Below, one piece after another: positions 8,891 through 17,179 of a DNA stretch of 64,000 nucleotides (the stretch's first letter is position 1; the number at the start of each line of letters is the position of its first letter). Source of the DNA: an uncultured Flaviramulus sp. (GTDB taxonomy: Bacteria > Bacteroidota > Bacteroidia > Flavobacteriales > Flavobacteriaceae); assembly GCA_947495125.1 (NCBI GenBank), contig CANLXL010000004.1, positions 20,322 through 84,321 of the forward strand, read 5' to 3'. Made by a program: the position numbers and the translations under genes. The notes beneath the pieces are model-generated. The model saw nothing but the letters and a program-made list of their open reading frames with translations. It was not told the origin of the DNA and searched no databases.

Positions 8891-11158
8891 ATGAGATTTT
8901 TAGAGAGAGGGATGAAAATGTTGATCGTTAGTTCTTATCCACCGCGAGAATGTGGATTAGCGACGTTTTCTAATGATATTGCGAATTCAGTTTCCCGAAT
9001 ATTTGGTAATACCTTACCTGTGGAAATATGTGCTTTACAAAATGATGAGACGTCTTATGAATATGGTAAGGAAGTGACATTTACCTTATCTACGACGCTT
9101 TTACAAAACTATCGTATCGTTGCGGAAAAAATAAATGAGCGCGATGATATTGGATTAGTATGTATTCAACATGAATTTGGTCTTTATGGAGGCGTCTATG
9201 GAGAATATTTGCTAGCATTCTTATTAGCGCTAAACAAACCTGTTGTAACTGTTTTTCATACCGTTTTACCCAATCCGGATGCGAAAAGAAAAAAAATTGT
9301 CAGGGCCATAGCAAATCTTTCAGATAGAATTATAATACTTACAAAATATGCCCAGGAGCTTTTAATAAGTCATTATGGATATCGAAAATCGAAAACCATG
9401 ATCATTCCCCATGGTACTCATATTGTACTTTGGAAACAAAAGGAATTATTAAAGAATAAATATCATTATTCGGGCAAAACAGTGTTGTCGACATTTGGCT
9501 TAATAAGTGAAAACAAAAGTATTGAAACCGTTCTATATGCGCTTCCTGAAATTGTAAAGGAGCATCCTGAAATTATTTATTTGGTTATAGGTAAAACACA
9601 TCCGGAGGTTATAAAAAGGGAAGGCGAAATTTATAGAACCAGACTACTGCAAATAGTAAAGGATTCCGGATTGGAGAACAATGTTGTTTTCATAAATGAA
9701 TACCTCGATTTAAATCAATTACTTGACTATCTAACCCTCTCAGATATCTACTTATTCACCTCCAAAGATCCAAATCAAGCCGTAAGTGGAACACTAGTCT
9801 ATGCCATGGCTTGTGGTTGCCCTGTTATTGCAAACCCTATTCCTCATGCTAAAGAAATTATTGATGACAGTAACGGTATACTTCTCGATGTTTTCGGTAA
9901 AACAGAGGCTTTTAAAGAGGCTATAGAAAGATTAACCGAGAATAAAGAAGTACGTATAGCCATGGCAAAGACGGCATTTGCTAATACCAGGGCTACTGCC
10001 TGGGAGAATGTGGCTATTAAATACGGATTGTTATTTGGTGAATTAGCCAATAGGACAGAGGATTTGAGGTTTAATTTACCTCCCGTCAAATTTGATCATA
10101 TTGAAGAACTTACCACGGACTATGGGATGCTTCAATTCTCAAAATTTGGTCAGCCGGATTTAAAGTCAGGTTATACCCTGGATGATAATGCCAGAGCATT
10201 AATCAATATGATCATGTTTTACAAGTGTTTTGAGGCACCTAAGGCATTGAAATTCGCAAATATTTATTTAAGTTTTATGGAAGGGATGCAACGTGATGAT
10301 GGATGGTTTGATAACTATAAAAATTATGAACAACAGATTACAGGGCAAAATGTAGAAGTGAATCTTGACGATGCGAACGGAAGAGCATTATGGAGTTTGG
10401 GATATCTTATTTCAAATGAGGAATTAATGCCGCCCTCACTGGTGTTTCGGGCGCAAAAATGTTGGAATAAAGCACTTAAAAGAATTGATAATATAAAATC
10501 ACCAAGAGCTCTGGCCTATGCTATAAAAGGACTTTATCACTATCATTTGGTTCATAAAGAAGAAAAGATTAAAAAACGGATTAGGCATTTTGCTGAAACC
10601 TTAATACATCATTATCACATAAATTCTGAAGATAATTGGTCCTGGTATGAAGACTATATGACTTATGCCAATAATGTCCTTCCCGAAGCCATGATGTATA
10701 GCTATTTAGTTACAAAAGAAAAGCAGTTTAAGAGCATTGCCGAAGTTTCTTTTGATTTTCTTTTATCACAGTATTTTATGAAAGGACAAATTAAAGTAAT
10801 TTCAAATAGGGGGTGGTTTAAAAAGAAAAACGAAAGAACCTTTTATGGAGAACAACCAATGGAAGTAGCTACAACCATTATTGCTTTAGATTTATTTTAT
10901 GAAGTTACCGGGAAAATCAAATATAAAGATCAGCTGGAACTTGCGTTTAGCTGGTTTTTAGGGAATAATCACCTTAAACAGATTATGTATAACCCGGTGA
11001 ATGGAGCGTCTTACGACGGACTGGAGGATACCAATATTAATATTAATCAGGGAGCAGAATCTACGTTATGCTTTTTCAAGGCGCAAATGATTATGGAAAA
11101 GTATTTAAAAAAAGATACAACCAATAAAACAGTGAAACTATCTCAAAAAGTGAATTGA
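8891..11158 (+). CDS. GT4-like glycosyltransferase fused to an alpha/alpha-barrel domain
   Basis: 755 residues in two parts. Residues about 8-385 are a GT-B glycosyltransferase of the GT4 type (MLIVSSYPPRECGLATF at the start, LSTFGLISENKSIETVL in the middle, AMACGCPVIANP late). Residues about 395-740 form a helical repeat region with GYTLDDNARALI and EQPMEVATTIIALDLF, like a six-hairpin toroid. The region that normally holds the EX7E motif reads NQAVSGTLVYAM (about 296-307), so both glutamates appear replaced. Met 8 and Met 10 are alternative starts. It probably works with the adjacent GH130 enzyme on a mannoside; the donor and acceptor are unknown. Confidence 0.78.
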   Translation: MRFLERGMKMLIVSSYPPRECGLATFSNDIANSVSRIFGNTLPVEICALQNDETSYEYGKEVTFTLSTTLLQNYRIVAEKINERDDIGLVCIQHEFGLYGGVYGEYLLAFLLALNKPVVTVFHTVLPNPDAKRKKIVRAIANLSDRIIILTKYAQELLISHYGYRKSKTMIIPHGTHIVLWKQKELLKNKYHYSGKTVLSTFGLISENKSIETVLYALPEIVKEHPEIIYLVIGKTHPEVIKREGEIYRTRLLQIVKDSGLENNVVFINEYLDLNQLLDYLTLSDIYLFTSKDPNQAVSGTLVYAMACGCPVIANPIPHAKEIIDDSNGILLDVFGKTEAFKEAIERLTENKEVRIAMAKTAFANTRATAWENVAIKYGLLFGELANRTEDLRFNLPPVKFDHIEELTTDYGMLQFSKFGQPDLKSGYTLDDNARALINMIMFYKCFEAPKALKFANIYLSFMEGMQRDDGWFDNYKNYEQQITGQNVEVNLDDANGRALWSLGYLISNEELMPPSLVFRAQKCWNKALKRIDNIKSPRALAYAIKGLYHYHLVHKEEKIKKRIRHFAETLIHHYHINSEDNWSWYEDYMTYANNVLPEAMMYSYLVTKEKQFKSIAEVSFDFLLSQYFMKGQIKVISNRGWFKKKNERTFYGEQPMEVATTIIALDLFYEVTGKIKYKDQLELAFSWFLGNNHLKQIMYNPVNGASYDGLEDTNININQGAESTLCFFKAQMIMEKYLKKDTTNKTVKLSQKVN

Positions 11159-11244
11159 ACTATATAGAGAACAATCTCTTTGTAAATCGGAAGATTGTAA
11201 TGCCTCTGAAATTAAACCTATTTGTTGTAAGTTTTGGATGTTGG

Positions 11245-12060
11245 TTATTCAAAATAAGCGTTGAATGTATTCAGTTTTTTCTTTAATTCATAAAACTGAT
11301 TTCTCGCTTCATCTATAGATTGTAGTGACATTAAAAGATGCATATGGTCTTCAATTCCGTAGAAGAAAAGATGTATTTGATTGAATTTTTCTCCTGTATA
11401 AGCGTCATCTAACATTATTTTTTTCACTTCATTAAATACATCTTTGCTTAATTGATTATAATCAGCAATATTATCTGAACTGAAATGGTTCACTTTCTTT
11501 GTAATGGCTTCCATGAGTTGAACAGATTCTGGTTTTAATTTCCATTTTTCACCATGATTTAGTTGAACTCCGTTACGACTCATCATTTGCATTCTCATTT
11601 TTGGTGCAGAACCAAAATCGTAATCATACATGGTTTCTGCTATTAAAAGCAACTCTTTATCATCATAGAATAACTTAGGCATCAATTTAAACTTCTTCAC
11701 AGCACCCGGCATTAATGTCTTTTCTTTCGAAGGATTATTGGTGAAGCTTATAACAGCATTGATAAACTCTTCTTTATTGGTAAAGGTTGATTTATAATGT
11801 TCTTGAACACGTAACATTGGAGGTGCTATCATTTCGTTTCTTTTTGTAGGGGTTGGCTTTTCAAAATGACAGATATAACACTTCTGTACCATAAGCTTAT
11901 AACCCATGGAATCAACAATGCTATTTACTTTTATGCTATTATCGTTAGGATCCACTTTAGACGTACGCACTAATCCTGAGTTTTCTTTTTCTTTTTTCCG
12001 ACTTGTATTGCAGCTTATTAACATGATAAGTAGCGCAAAAATTATTAGATTTAGTTTCAT
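11245..12060 (-). CDS. Cytochrome c-like lipoprotein
   Basis: 271 residues when started at the ATG at 12060. The longer open frame to 12126 overlaps the upstream gene and would hide the signal peptide, so I chose the inner start. The N-terminus (ALLIMLISCNTS) is a lipoprotein signal. KCYICH (Cys 61, Cys 64, His 65) is a c-type haem attachment site, and a Met in TLMPGAVKKF is a candidate sixth ligand. The C-terminal half is helical without a recognised family. It follows an HMA metal-binding gene and probably shares its Fnr-like promoter. Role: periplasmic electron transfer or haem sensing, inferred. Confidence 0.72.
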   Translation of the reverse strand: MKLNLIIFALLIMLISCNTSRKKEKENSGLVRTSKVDPNDNSIKVNSIVDSMGYKLMVQKCYICHFEKPTPTKRNEMIAPPMLRVQEHYKSTFTNKEEFINAVISFTNNPSKEKTLMPGAVKKFKLMPKLFYDDKELLLIAETMYDYDFGSAPKMRMQMMSRNGVQLNHGEKWKLKPESVQLMEAITKKVNHFSSDNIADYNQLSKDVFNEVKKIMLDDAYTGEKFNQIHLFFYGIEDHMHLLMSLQSIDEARNQFYELKKKLNTFNAYFE

Positions 12061-12094
12061 TTTGTAATCTTTTAAAGGATAGTAATTTGGGTTT

Positions 12095-12370
12095 TTAGTC
12101 GGCTTTAGAAATTTTTCCAATAGCACAACTCATATAAGATTTACTCTTTTTAATCAGGTTGTTTTTTTCTCCAAAAGGAGGATAACCCAATGTTGAAAGT
12201 GCTTCTTTTACTGTTTTTATTTCTTCGGGAGTTTTATATTCAAAAGTTACTGTTGCGTAAGTCTTATTTACGGATACCTCGTCAATATTCCTTAAATGAG
12301 AAAGTTTATTAATGATGGTTTTTTCACAACCACCGCATTTAAAATTTTGTATGTACAATGTGGTTTTCAT
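12095..12370 (-). CDS. Heavy-metal-associated (HMA) domain protein
   Basis: 91 residues. The ferredoxin-like HMA fold is recognisable from NFKCGGCEKTI, with the CxxC metal ligand pair at residues 12-15, and from the spaced V-T-F and A-L-x-x-L-G-Y-P segments typical of CopZ/MerP-like domains. It has no signal peptide, so it is cytoplasmic and probably binds copper(I) or a similar soft metal. The gene is followed after 34 bp by the cytochrome c lipoprotein and preceded by an Fnr-like promoter. The C-terminal tail after residue 70 (KKSKSYMSCAIGK) is an extension with one more Cys. Confidence 0.82.
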   Translation of the reverse strand: MKTTLYIQNFKCGGCEKTIINKLSHLRNIDEVSVNKTYATVTFEYKTPEEIKTVKEALSTLGYPPFGEKNNLIKKSKSYMSCAIGKISKAD

Positions 12371-12391
12371 CGACGCTCATGCTTTAATAAA

Positions 12392-12434
12392 TAAAGATAT
12401 GCACAGCAATAAAGATGTGAAATGATAAGCATCA
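12392..12434 (-). promoter_or_regulatory. Fnr-like box plus -7 element, HMA/cytochrome operon
   Basis: On the minus strand, TGATGCTTATCA (12434-12423), 23 bp, then TATCTTTA (12399-12392). The box centre is 58.5 bp before the HMA start codon. Confidence 0.78.
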
Positions 12435-12449
12435 GCTTTAAGAAATCTT

Positions 12450-13223
12450 TTATGGAATTTTGGTTATGACCAAATGATGATTCGTTAAAGCTTCTTTTGT
12501 GGCATTATAGCCTATCTTAAATATATCATCGATGTGTTTTTTATCAAAAGTTGCATATTTGCTTAATGCTTTGGGTGAAATAACAAGATCACAATCTCTG
12601 AACTTGATATAATCTTCTTTAACAGACTTTAGTCTAAAAGCACGTTCTATAACATTATGAGAATGCTTTAAATCTTCAATAGTTATATCCTCTATGCCAT
12701 TAACGTAACTACCAATTAGGATGTCACATTTAGACCTTAAGGACTCTACAGGAAAGTTGTTAAGCACGCCGCCATCCACATAATACGAATCTTTAATTTT
12801 TACAGGAGCAAAAACACCGGGAATTGCAGCAGAAGCGAGTATTGGTTTTATAAGTTCACCATCCGTAAATACTTCGAGTTTGGCGCTTAATATATTTGTT
12901 GCGGTAATCGCTAATGGTTTTTTTAGAGCACTAAAATGGTCTTCTTTTAAATACCTATTGAATTCCGGATAAAACTTTTCAGCATCAATAAAACCGGGCT
13001 TACCAATCGCATATTTTTTTATGTTTAATATCTGAATACTTCTAAAAAACTCTAAAATATGTTCCCAATGATATCCATAGGTATACAATGCACCTACTAT
13101 AGCTCCTGCGCTAGATCCTGAAACATGGGTCGGATAAATACCGTGTTCTTCTAAAGCCTTTATGGCTCCAATATGAGCAACACCTCGGCTACCTCCTCCG
13201 GATAAAACTAAACCAATATTCAT
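12450..13223 (-). CDS. Patatin-like phospholipase
   Basis: 257 residues covering one complete patatin domain. The oxyanion loop GLVLSGGGSRGVAHIGAIKAL (start), the nucleophile elbow GSSAG with Ser 38 and the second dyad residue Asp 150 in YVDGGVLNN are all present, so it should be an active serine lipid hydrolase. It resembles the bacterial RssA/YlbK size class, cytoplasmic or peripheral. It diverges from the Mla operon; each side has its own Fnr-like box. A shared role in membrane lipid turnover with the Mla system is plausible but inferred. Confidence 0.9.
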   Translation of the reverse strand: MNIGLVLSGGGSRGVAHIGAIKALEEHGIYPTHVSGSSAGAIVGALYTYGYHWEHILEFFRSIQILNIKKYAIGKPGFIDAEKFYPEFNRYLKEDHFSALKKPLAITATNILSAKLEVFTDGELIKPILASAAIPGVFAPVKIKDSYYVDGGVLNNFPVESLRSKCDILIGSYVNGIEDITIEDLKHSHNVIERAFRLKSVKEDYIKFRDCDLVISPKALSKYATFDKKHIDDIFKIGYNATKEALTNHHLVITKIP

Positions 13224-13247
13224 GAAAAATTGTCTTTGTAAAACATC

Positions 13248-13290
13248 TGAAATTAACGTAATAACCTCATTTTTAAAATGATATCCCTCA
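13248..13290 (-). promoter_or_regulatory. Degenerate Fnr-like box plus -7 element, patatin promoter
   Basis: On the minus strand, TGAGGGATATCA (13290-13279), 23 bp, then TAATTTCA (13255-13248). One half-site is imperfect, but the spacing to the -7 element and to the start codon (61.5 bp) matches the other sites. Confidence 0.62.
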
Positions 13291-13301
13291 GTATTAAGAT
13301 A

Positions 13302-13344
13302 TGATGATTATCATTTCAGGCATTCTCGTATTGGTATATATTTG
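13302..13344 (+). promoter_or_regulatory. Fnr-like box plus -7 element, mlaEFD operon
   Basis: TGATGATTATCA (13302-13313), 23 bp, then TATATTTG (13337-13344), a perfect Bacteroidota -7 element. It lies very close to the MlaE start at 13352, so the 5' UTR would be only a few bases or the real start lies slightly downstream. Confidence 0.78.
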
Positions 13345-13351
13345 AGCTAAG

Positions 13352-14146
13352 ATGACGCATTTTATGTTCGGTATAAACAAAATAAAACCACGTATCGACG
13401 ATTTCTTGGTAGAAATTGGAGCGTTATCCTATTTTTCGGGACGCTTTTTTAGAGAGGTATTTAAGCGTCCATTCGAATTTAAAGAGCTATTACGCCAATG
13501 TTTTAATATGGGAAATCGTTCTTTATTATTAGTTGGCATTACCGGATTTATTATTGGTTTGGTATTAACACTGCAAACCAGGCCAACTTTACAAGAGTTT
13601 GGAGCCGTGTCGTGGATGCCCTCTATGGTTGGTATTTCTATAGTTAGAGAAATCGGACCCATGATTACCGCACTGGTTTGTGCCGGTAGGATAGGCTCCG
13701 GGATAGGTGCAGAACTAGGCTCTATGCGTGTTACCGAGCAAATTGACGCTATGGAGGTCTCAGGAACTAATCCGTTTAAATATTTGGTAGTCACTCGGGT
13801 TTTAGCAATAACTTTAATGCTTCCATTATTGGTTGTTGTTGGTGATGCTGTTGCGCTTTATGGTTCTTATTTGGTGGAGCATTTAAAAGGTGATGTATCT
13901 TTCAACTTATATTTTAATCAGGTGTTCGACTCTCTGGAATTTGGTGATATCATTCCTGCAACGGTTAAATCGTTTTTCTTCGGATTTGCAATCGGAATTG
14001 TTGGGTGTTTTAAGGGCTATTATTGTAACAAAGGAACTGAAGGCGTTGGTAAAGCTGCGAATTCTGCTGTTGTTTTTACATCGCTCTTACTTTTTGTTAT
14101 CGACTTTATCGCCGTTTTTGTAGCCGATATTTTTTACGAATTATGA
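13352..14146 (+). CDS. mlaE: MlaE/YrbE-type ABC transporter permease
   Basis: 264 residues with five or six hydrophobic segments and the MlaE family core: ITGFIIGLVLTLQ, IVREIGPMITALVCAGRIGSGIGAELG (split here for length) and RVLAITLMLPLL. This is the membrane subunit of a phospholipid transport system that moves lipids between inner and outer membranes. It overlaps the ATPase gene by 4 bp (ATGA at 14143-14146). Met 5 (MFGINKIKPR) is a possible alternative start and would leave more room for the promoter at 13302-13344. Confidence 0.92.
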   Translation: MTHFMFGINKIKPRIDDFLVEIGALSYFSGRFFREVFKRPFEFKELLRQCFNMGNRSLLLVGITGFIIGLVLTLQTRPTLQEFGAVSWMPSMVGISIVREIGPMITALVCAGRIGSGIGAELGSMRVTEQIDAMEVSGTNPFKYLVVTRVLAITLMLPLLVVVGDAVALYGSYLVEHLKGDVSFNLYFNQVFDSLEFGDIIPATVKSFFFGFAIGIVGCFKGYYCNKGTEGVGKAANSAVVFTSLLLFVIDFIAVFVADIFYEL

Positions 14147-14925
14147 TGGTACAACATAACATATCTGCAAAGAAAGAAGGTATAGAAACACAAACCATAG
14201 TGCTTGAAATAAAGGATTTGTACAAAAGCTTTGGTGATAATCATGTACTTAACGGTTTTAATATGAAACTTCATCAAGGTGAAAACCTGGTAATCATGGG
14301 AAAATCAGGTTCAGGAAAATCGGTGATGATTAAATGCCTCGTTGGATTGATGGAAGCCGATCGTGGATCAATTTCTGTTATGCAGAACGACATCACAACT
14401 TTAAACCAAGAAGCCTTAGATATATTACGCGCCGATATTGGTTTTTTGTTTCAAGGCAGTGCGTTGTACGATTCTATGACTGTTCGTGAAAATTTGGAAT
14501 TCCCTTTACGACGTCATACAAAAAAGTTTGATGGTGCCATCGATACCGAAACACTAATTGTTGAAGCTCTGGAGAATGTTGGTTTAGTGGATGCAATAGA
14601 TTTAATGCCTTCAGAATTATCTGGTGGTATGAAACGACGCATTGCATTAGCACGAACGCTGATATTACGTCCAAAAATTATTTTGTATGATGAGCCTACA
14701 AGTGGCTTAGACCCCATTACGGCTAAAGAAATCATTATCTTAATGCAGGACATTCAGAAGAAATACAACACGTCATCGCTCATTATCACACATGATGTGG
14801 ATTGTGCACGTGTCATTTCAGATCGCATGATTTTGCTTATAGACGGCGTAGATTATGCCGTTGGTACTTTTAAGGAGTTATCCGCTTTAAAGGACCCAAA
14901 AGTAAGGGCGTTTTTTAAACAGTAA
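14143..14925 (+). CDS. mlaF: MlaF-type ABC transporter ATP-binding protein
   Basis: 260 residues with a full ABC ATPase: Walker A MGKSGSGKSVMIK, the Q-loop in FLFQGSALYDSMTV, signature LSGGMKRRIALART and Walker B ILYDEPTSGLDP followed by the switch His in IITHDVDCA. The SGGMKRR form of the signature and the GSALYDSMTV segment are typical of MlaF/MKL. It powers the permease encoded immediately upstream (4-bp overlap) and works with the MCE-domain gene 62 bp downstream. The first 20 residues extend beyond the usual start, so Met 2 or a downstream codon could also serve. Confidence 0.93.
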   Translation: MMVQHNISAKKEGIETQTIVLEIKDLYKSFGDNHVLNGFNMKLHQGENLVIMGKSGSGKSVMIKCLVGLMEADRGSISVMQNDITTLNQEALDILRADIGFLFQGSALYDSMTVRENLEFPLRRHTKKFDGAIDTETLIVEALENVGLVDAIDLMPSELSGGMKRRIALARTLILRPKIILYDEPTSGLDPITAKEIIILMQDIQKKYNTSSLIITHDVDCARVISDRMILLIDGVDYAVGTFKELSALKDPKVRAFFKQ

Positions 14926-14987
14926 AATAATAAGATTTCCTTTCGATAACCATCTGAGTTCGAGGAAATGGACTAAATAATAATTAA

Positions 14988-15971
14988 ATGAAAAACACAA
15001 AGTCACAAAAAATAAGGTTAGGGTTGTTTGTTATTGTTGGAACCATGCTATTTGTAACGGGTGTTTACTTTATAGGACAACGGCAAAATATGTTTAAAAA
15101 AACCTTTAAAATCAATGCGTATTTTCAGAATGTCAATGGTTTACAAAAAGGAAACAATGTCCGTTATTCGGGAATTAACATTGGTACTGTTAGCGGTATT
15201 GAAATGATAAATGATTCAACCATAAAAGTAAGTATGAATATTGAAGAAAAGATTATTACGCATATCAAAAAAGATGCTATTGCAACTATTGGTTCTGATG
15301 GTTTGGTTGGTAACATGATCCTTAGTATAGTTCCGGGAAAGGGTAGTGCTCCTGTAATTAGCAATGGAGATACTATTGAATCTTATAGTAAAATAGGGGC
15401 AGACGATATTTTAAGCACCTTAAGTGTAAGCTCTGAAAATGCCGCTATTCTAATGTCTGATCTTTTGAAGATAACCACATCAATGATTGAAGGTAAAGGG
15501 ACCTTGGGTTTGCTGCTTAATGATACCTTAATGGCCAAAGATATGAGACAATCGGTTGTAAATCTTAAGAAGATAAGTCGGGGTGTTATAACAACCATAG
15601 ACGAATTAAATGAAATGATTACATCATTAAAAAAGAATCAAGAAACTGTTTTAGGGGTGTTGTTAAACGATTCTATTTCCGGTAAAAAAATGAAAACTAT
15701 TATTGGAAACCTTGAAACATCAAGCGAGGAAATTGAAACTATCATGGCAAACATTGATGCCGTGATCGATGATATTAATTCAAGCAATGGTACTTTCAAT
15801 TATATTGTAAAGGACACGGCATTGGTCAATAGCTTAAAATCAACACTGCACAATATTAATGAAGGCACAGATAAATTCAACCAGAATATGGAAGCTTTGA
15901 AACACAATTTTCTAACACGCAGATATTTTAGGAAACTAGAGCGAAAGGAAAGAAAAGAAGCAAAGAAATAA
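14988..15971 (+). CDS. mlaD: MlaD-type MCE domain lipid-binding protein
   Basis: 327 residues: one N-terminal membrane helix (LGLFVIVGTMLFVTGVYFIG), then a single MCE domain (about 38-115, with FQNVNGLQKGNNVRYSGINIG) and a long helical C-terminal region rich in Ile, Leu and Asn. It anchors in the inner membrane and would form the hexameric lipid ring that collects or delivers phospholipid for MlaEF. The C-terminal helices probably make the longer tunnel seen in extended MCE proteins. It ends in a very basic tail (RRYFRKLERKERKEAKK). Confidence 0.9.
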   Translation: MKNTKSQKIRLGLFVIVGTMLFVTGVYFIGQRQNMFKKTFKINAYFQNVNGLQKGNNVRYSGINIGTVSGIEMINDSTIKVSMNIEEKIITHIKKDAIATIGSDGLVGNMILSIVPGKGSAPVISNGDTIESYSKIGADDILSTLSVSSENAAILMSDLLKITTSMIEGKGTLGLLLNDTLMAKDMRQSVVNLKKISRGVITTIDELNEMITSLKKNQETVLGVLLNDSISGKKMKTIIGNLETSSEEIETIMANIDAVIDDINSSNGTFNYIVKDTALVNSLKSTLHNINEGTDKFNQNMEALKHNFLTRRYFRKLERKERKEAKK

Positions 15972-15985
15972 AGTAGTTAAATCAG

Positions 15986-16447
15986 TTAATGACGTCTCAT
16001 TCTTCCGGTAATTTCTTCAACACTGATGGTAAAGACTATAGGAACTTCAGCTTTGGATATTTTGCTCGAAAACTCACTAATAAAATTTAGGTGTCGCTTT
16101 TCCTTTCTGGTTATAAGATGTTTAATCCCTAATGAAAACTCATGAAGGGACGCTTTTGCTTCGCTACCAAATAATTGTTTAAAAACACCATGAGCCTGGG
16201 CAGATTCCCAATTGTCGATAGATTCTATTTCGGCCACTTCTAAGCATACCTTATTATGTTTGCGCATGGCATTTATTTTATGACCTTGATCGGAATATCC
16301 TATGATGATGTTTTTCTCCGGATTATAGAAGTAGGTAATAGGAGCTATAAATGGTTCGTTTTTAAAAATGTAACCTAAATACCCAATGTAATTGTTAGCA
16401 ATAACTTGTTTGCTCTCTTTTTCCTTTAAAGTCCTAATCATAATCAC
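15986..16447 (-). CDS. Pyridoxamine 5'-phosphate oxidase-like flavin protein
   Basis: 153 residues of the split-barrel flavin-binding fold. ANNYIGYLGYIFKNEPFIAPITYFYN and HKINAMRKHNKVCLEV are typical of small PNPOx-like proteins often annotated as nitroimidazole-resistance or general stress FMN-binding proteins (shown here in parts; conserved core about residues 15-75). Its substrate is unknown. It is monocistronic, convergent with mlaD (14 bp between stops), and has an Fnr-like promoter. The gene just upstream is a decayed remnant that overlaps this promoter. Confidence 0.8.
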   Translation of the reverse strand: MIMIRTLKEKESKQVIANNYIGYLGYIFKNEPFIAPITYFYNPEKNIIIGYSDQGHKINAMRKHNKVCLEVAEIESIDNWESAQAHGVFKQLFGSEAKASLHEFSLGIKHLITRKEKRHLNFISEFSSKISKAEVPIVFTISVEEITGRMRRH

Positions 16448-16452
16448 GATTC

Positions 16453-16721
16453 TTAATGTCTACAACGACCAAAATATTCAAATTCATTTAAAAGAACTAT
16501 GATTTTAATCAGTTGTCCATTGTACGTGGTTATAAGTGCGTTAAATAGTTTATACGATAGTCTTCTCTTGTAGATGGTAAATGTCCAAAATGAATACCTA
16601 AAATGAAATCTCAAAATGTCTCCGAAAGGATCAATAATTAGCACAAAACCGGCAGGAATAGTACTAATAGCTTGAAAAGCGACCACTGTTATTATGATAG
16701 AACTGTTAATGGCCTTTTCAT
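16453..16721 (-). pseudogene. Remnant of a small membrane protein gene (frameshifted)
   Basis: An ATG at 16721 opens a frame that stops at once, but dropping back one base after a short A run (16715-16718) gives KAINSSIIITVVAFQAIS, then TIPAGFVLIIDPFGD. That segment looks like the first two membrane helices of the small flavobacterial membrane proteins with an IPAG...DPSG motif. After that the sequence degenerates and ends at 16453. A one-base deletion in the A run would explain the lost start. The Fnr-like promoter of the PNPOx gene lies inside it, which also argues against a working gene. Family memory is soft, so this is a tentative call. Confidence 0.35.
16469..16511 (-). promoter_or_regulatory. 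Fnr-like box plus -7 element, PNPOx-like gene
   Basis: On the minus strand, TGATTAAAATCA (16511-16500), 23 bp, then TATTTTGG (16476-16469). The box centre is 58.5 bp before the start codon at 16447. Confidence 0.77.
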
Positions 16722-16740
16722 AAATAATGCTTATAAATAG

Positions 16741-16772
16741 GACAGAGCAAGATGTTTTTAACTCGCTCTGTC
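16741..16772 (-). terminator. Hairpin downstream of the gerW gene
   Basis: Inverted repeat GACAGAGC (16741-16748) and GCTCTGTC (16765-16772), 8 bp stem. It lies 24 bp after the stop codon of the GerW-family gene on the minus strand. The tail is AT-rich but not a clean T run, so termination is likely rather than certain. Confidence 0.55.
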
Positions 16773-16796
16773 TTTAATAACGTTTACCTAAACCTT

Positions 16797-17168
16797 TTAA
16801 GGTGTCACTTCTGCCGCTTCTCTTTTGTTCTTGGCAATAGTTTCAATAAGACTCGGTACTTTTTCAAATACCGCGGCTAATCCTTTAGTTTTTCCGGCAG
16901 AAAGGAATGATATTTCATCTTCTCTACTCACTAAAAACCCAATAGGTTCAATGCCAACACCGGCTCCAGCACCCATACCTTCGCCTCGTTTTCCTTTAGC
17001 TTCTGTGCCTTCTCCTCCTCCTGAACCGAAGCCCATACCTACTTTAATAACTGGTACACACTTAAATTCTCCGAGTTCAAACTGATTGCCAACAACGGTT
17101 TCAGTTTTGGCTTCAGATTTTATAAAGTCCGTTATTCGTCCTAATAATTCTTCAAAATGTAATTCCAT
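16797..17168 (-). CDS. ytfJ: GerW/YtfJ family protein
   Basis: 123 residues matching the GerW (YtfJ) family: conserved start FEELLGRITDFIKSEAKTET, then GxPxxxGxxxxxPVIKVGMGFGSGGGE-like core, a glycine-rich middle and GIEPIGFLVS. The family was named from spore germination in Bacillus but is widespread in bacteria that do not sporulate, where its role is unknown. The gene sits 11 bp after a DUF2953 gene, the same neighbour pair (ytfI-ytfJ) as in Bacillus, and both probably use the Fnr-like promoter at 17735. Confidence 0.85.
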   Translation of the reverse strand: MELHFEELLGRITDFIKSEAKTETVVGNQFELGEFKCVPVIKVGMGFGSGGGEGTEAKGKRGEGMGAGAGVGIEPIGFLVSREDEISFLSAGKTKGLAAVFEKVPSLIETIAKNKREAAEVTP

Positions 17169-17179
17169 AATATGATGTT

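Noticed and set aside
16825..17085. Plus-strand ORF rich in Pro and Ser inside the GerW gene
   Set aside because: It is the antisense shadow of the glycine-rich region of GerW.
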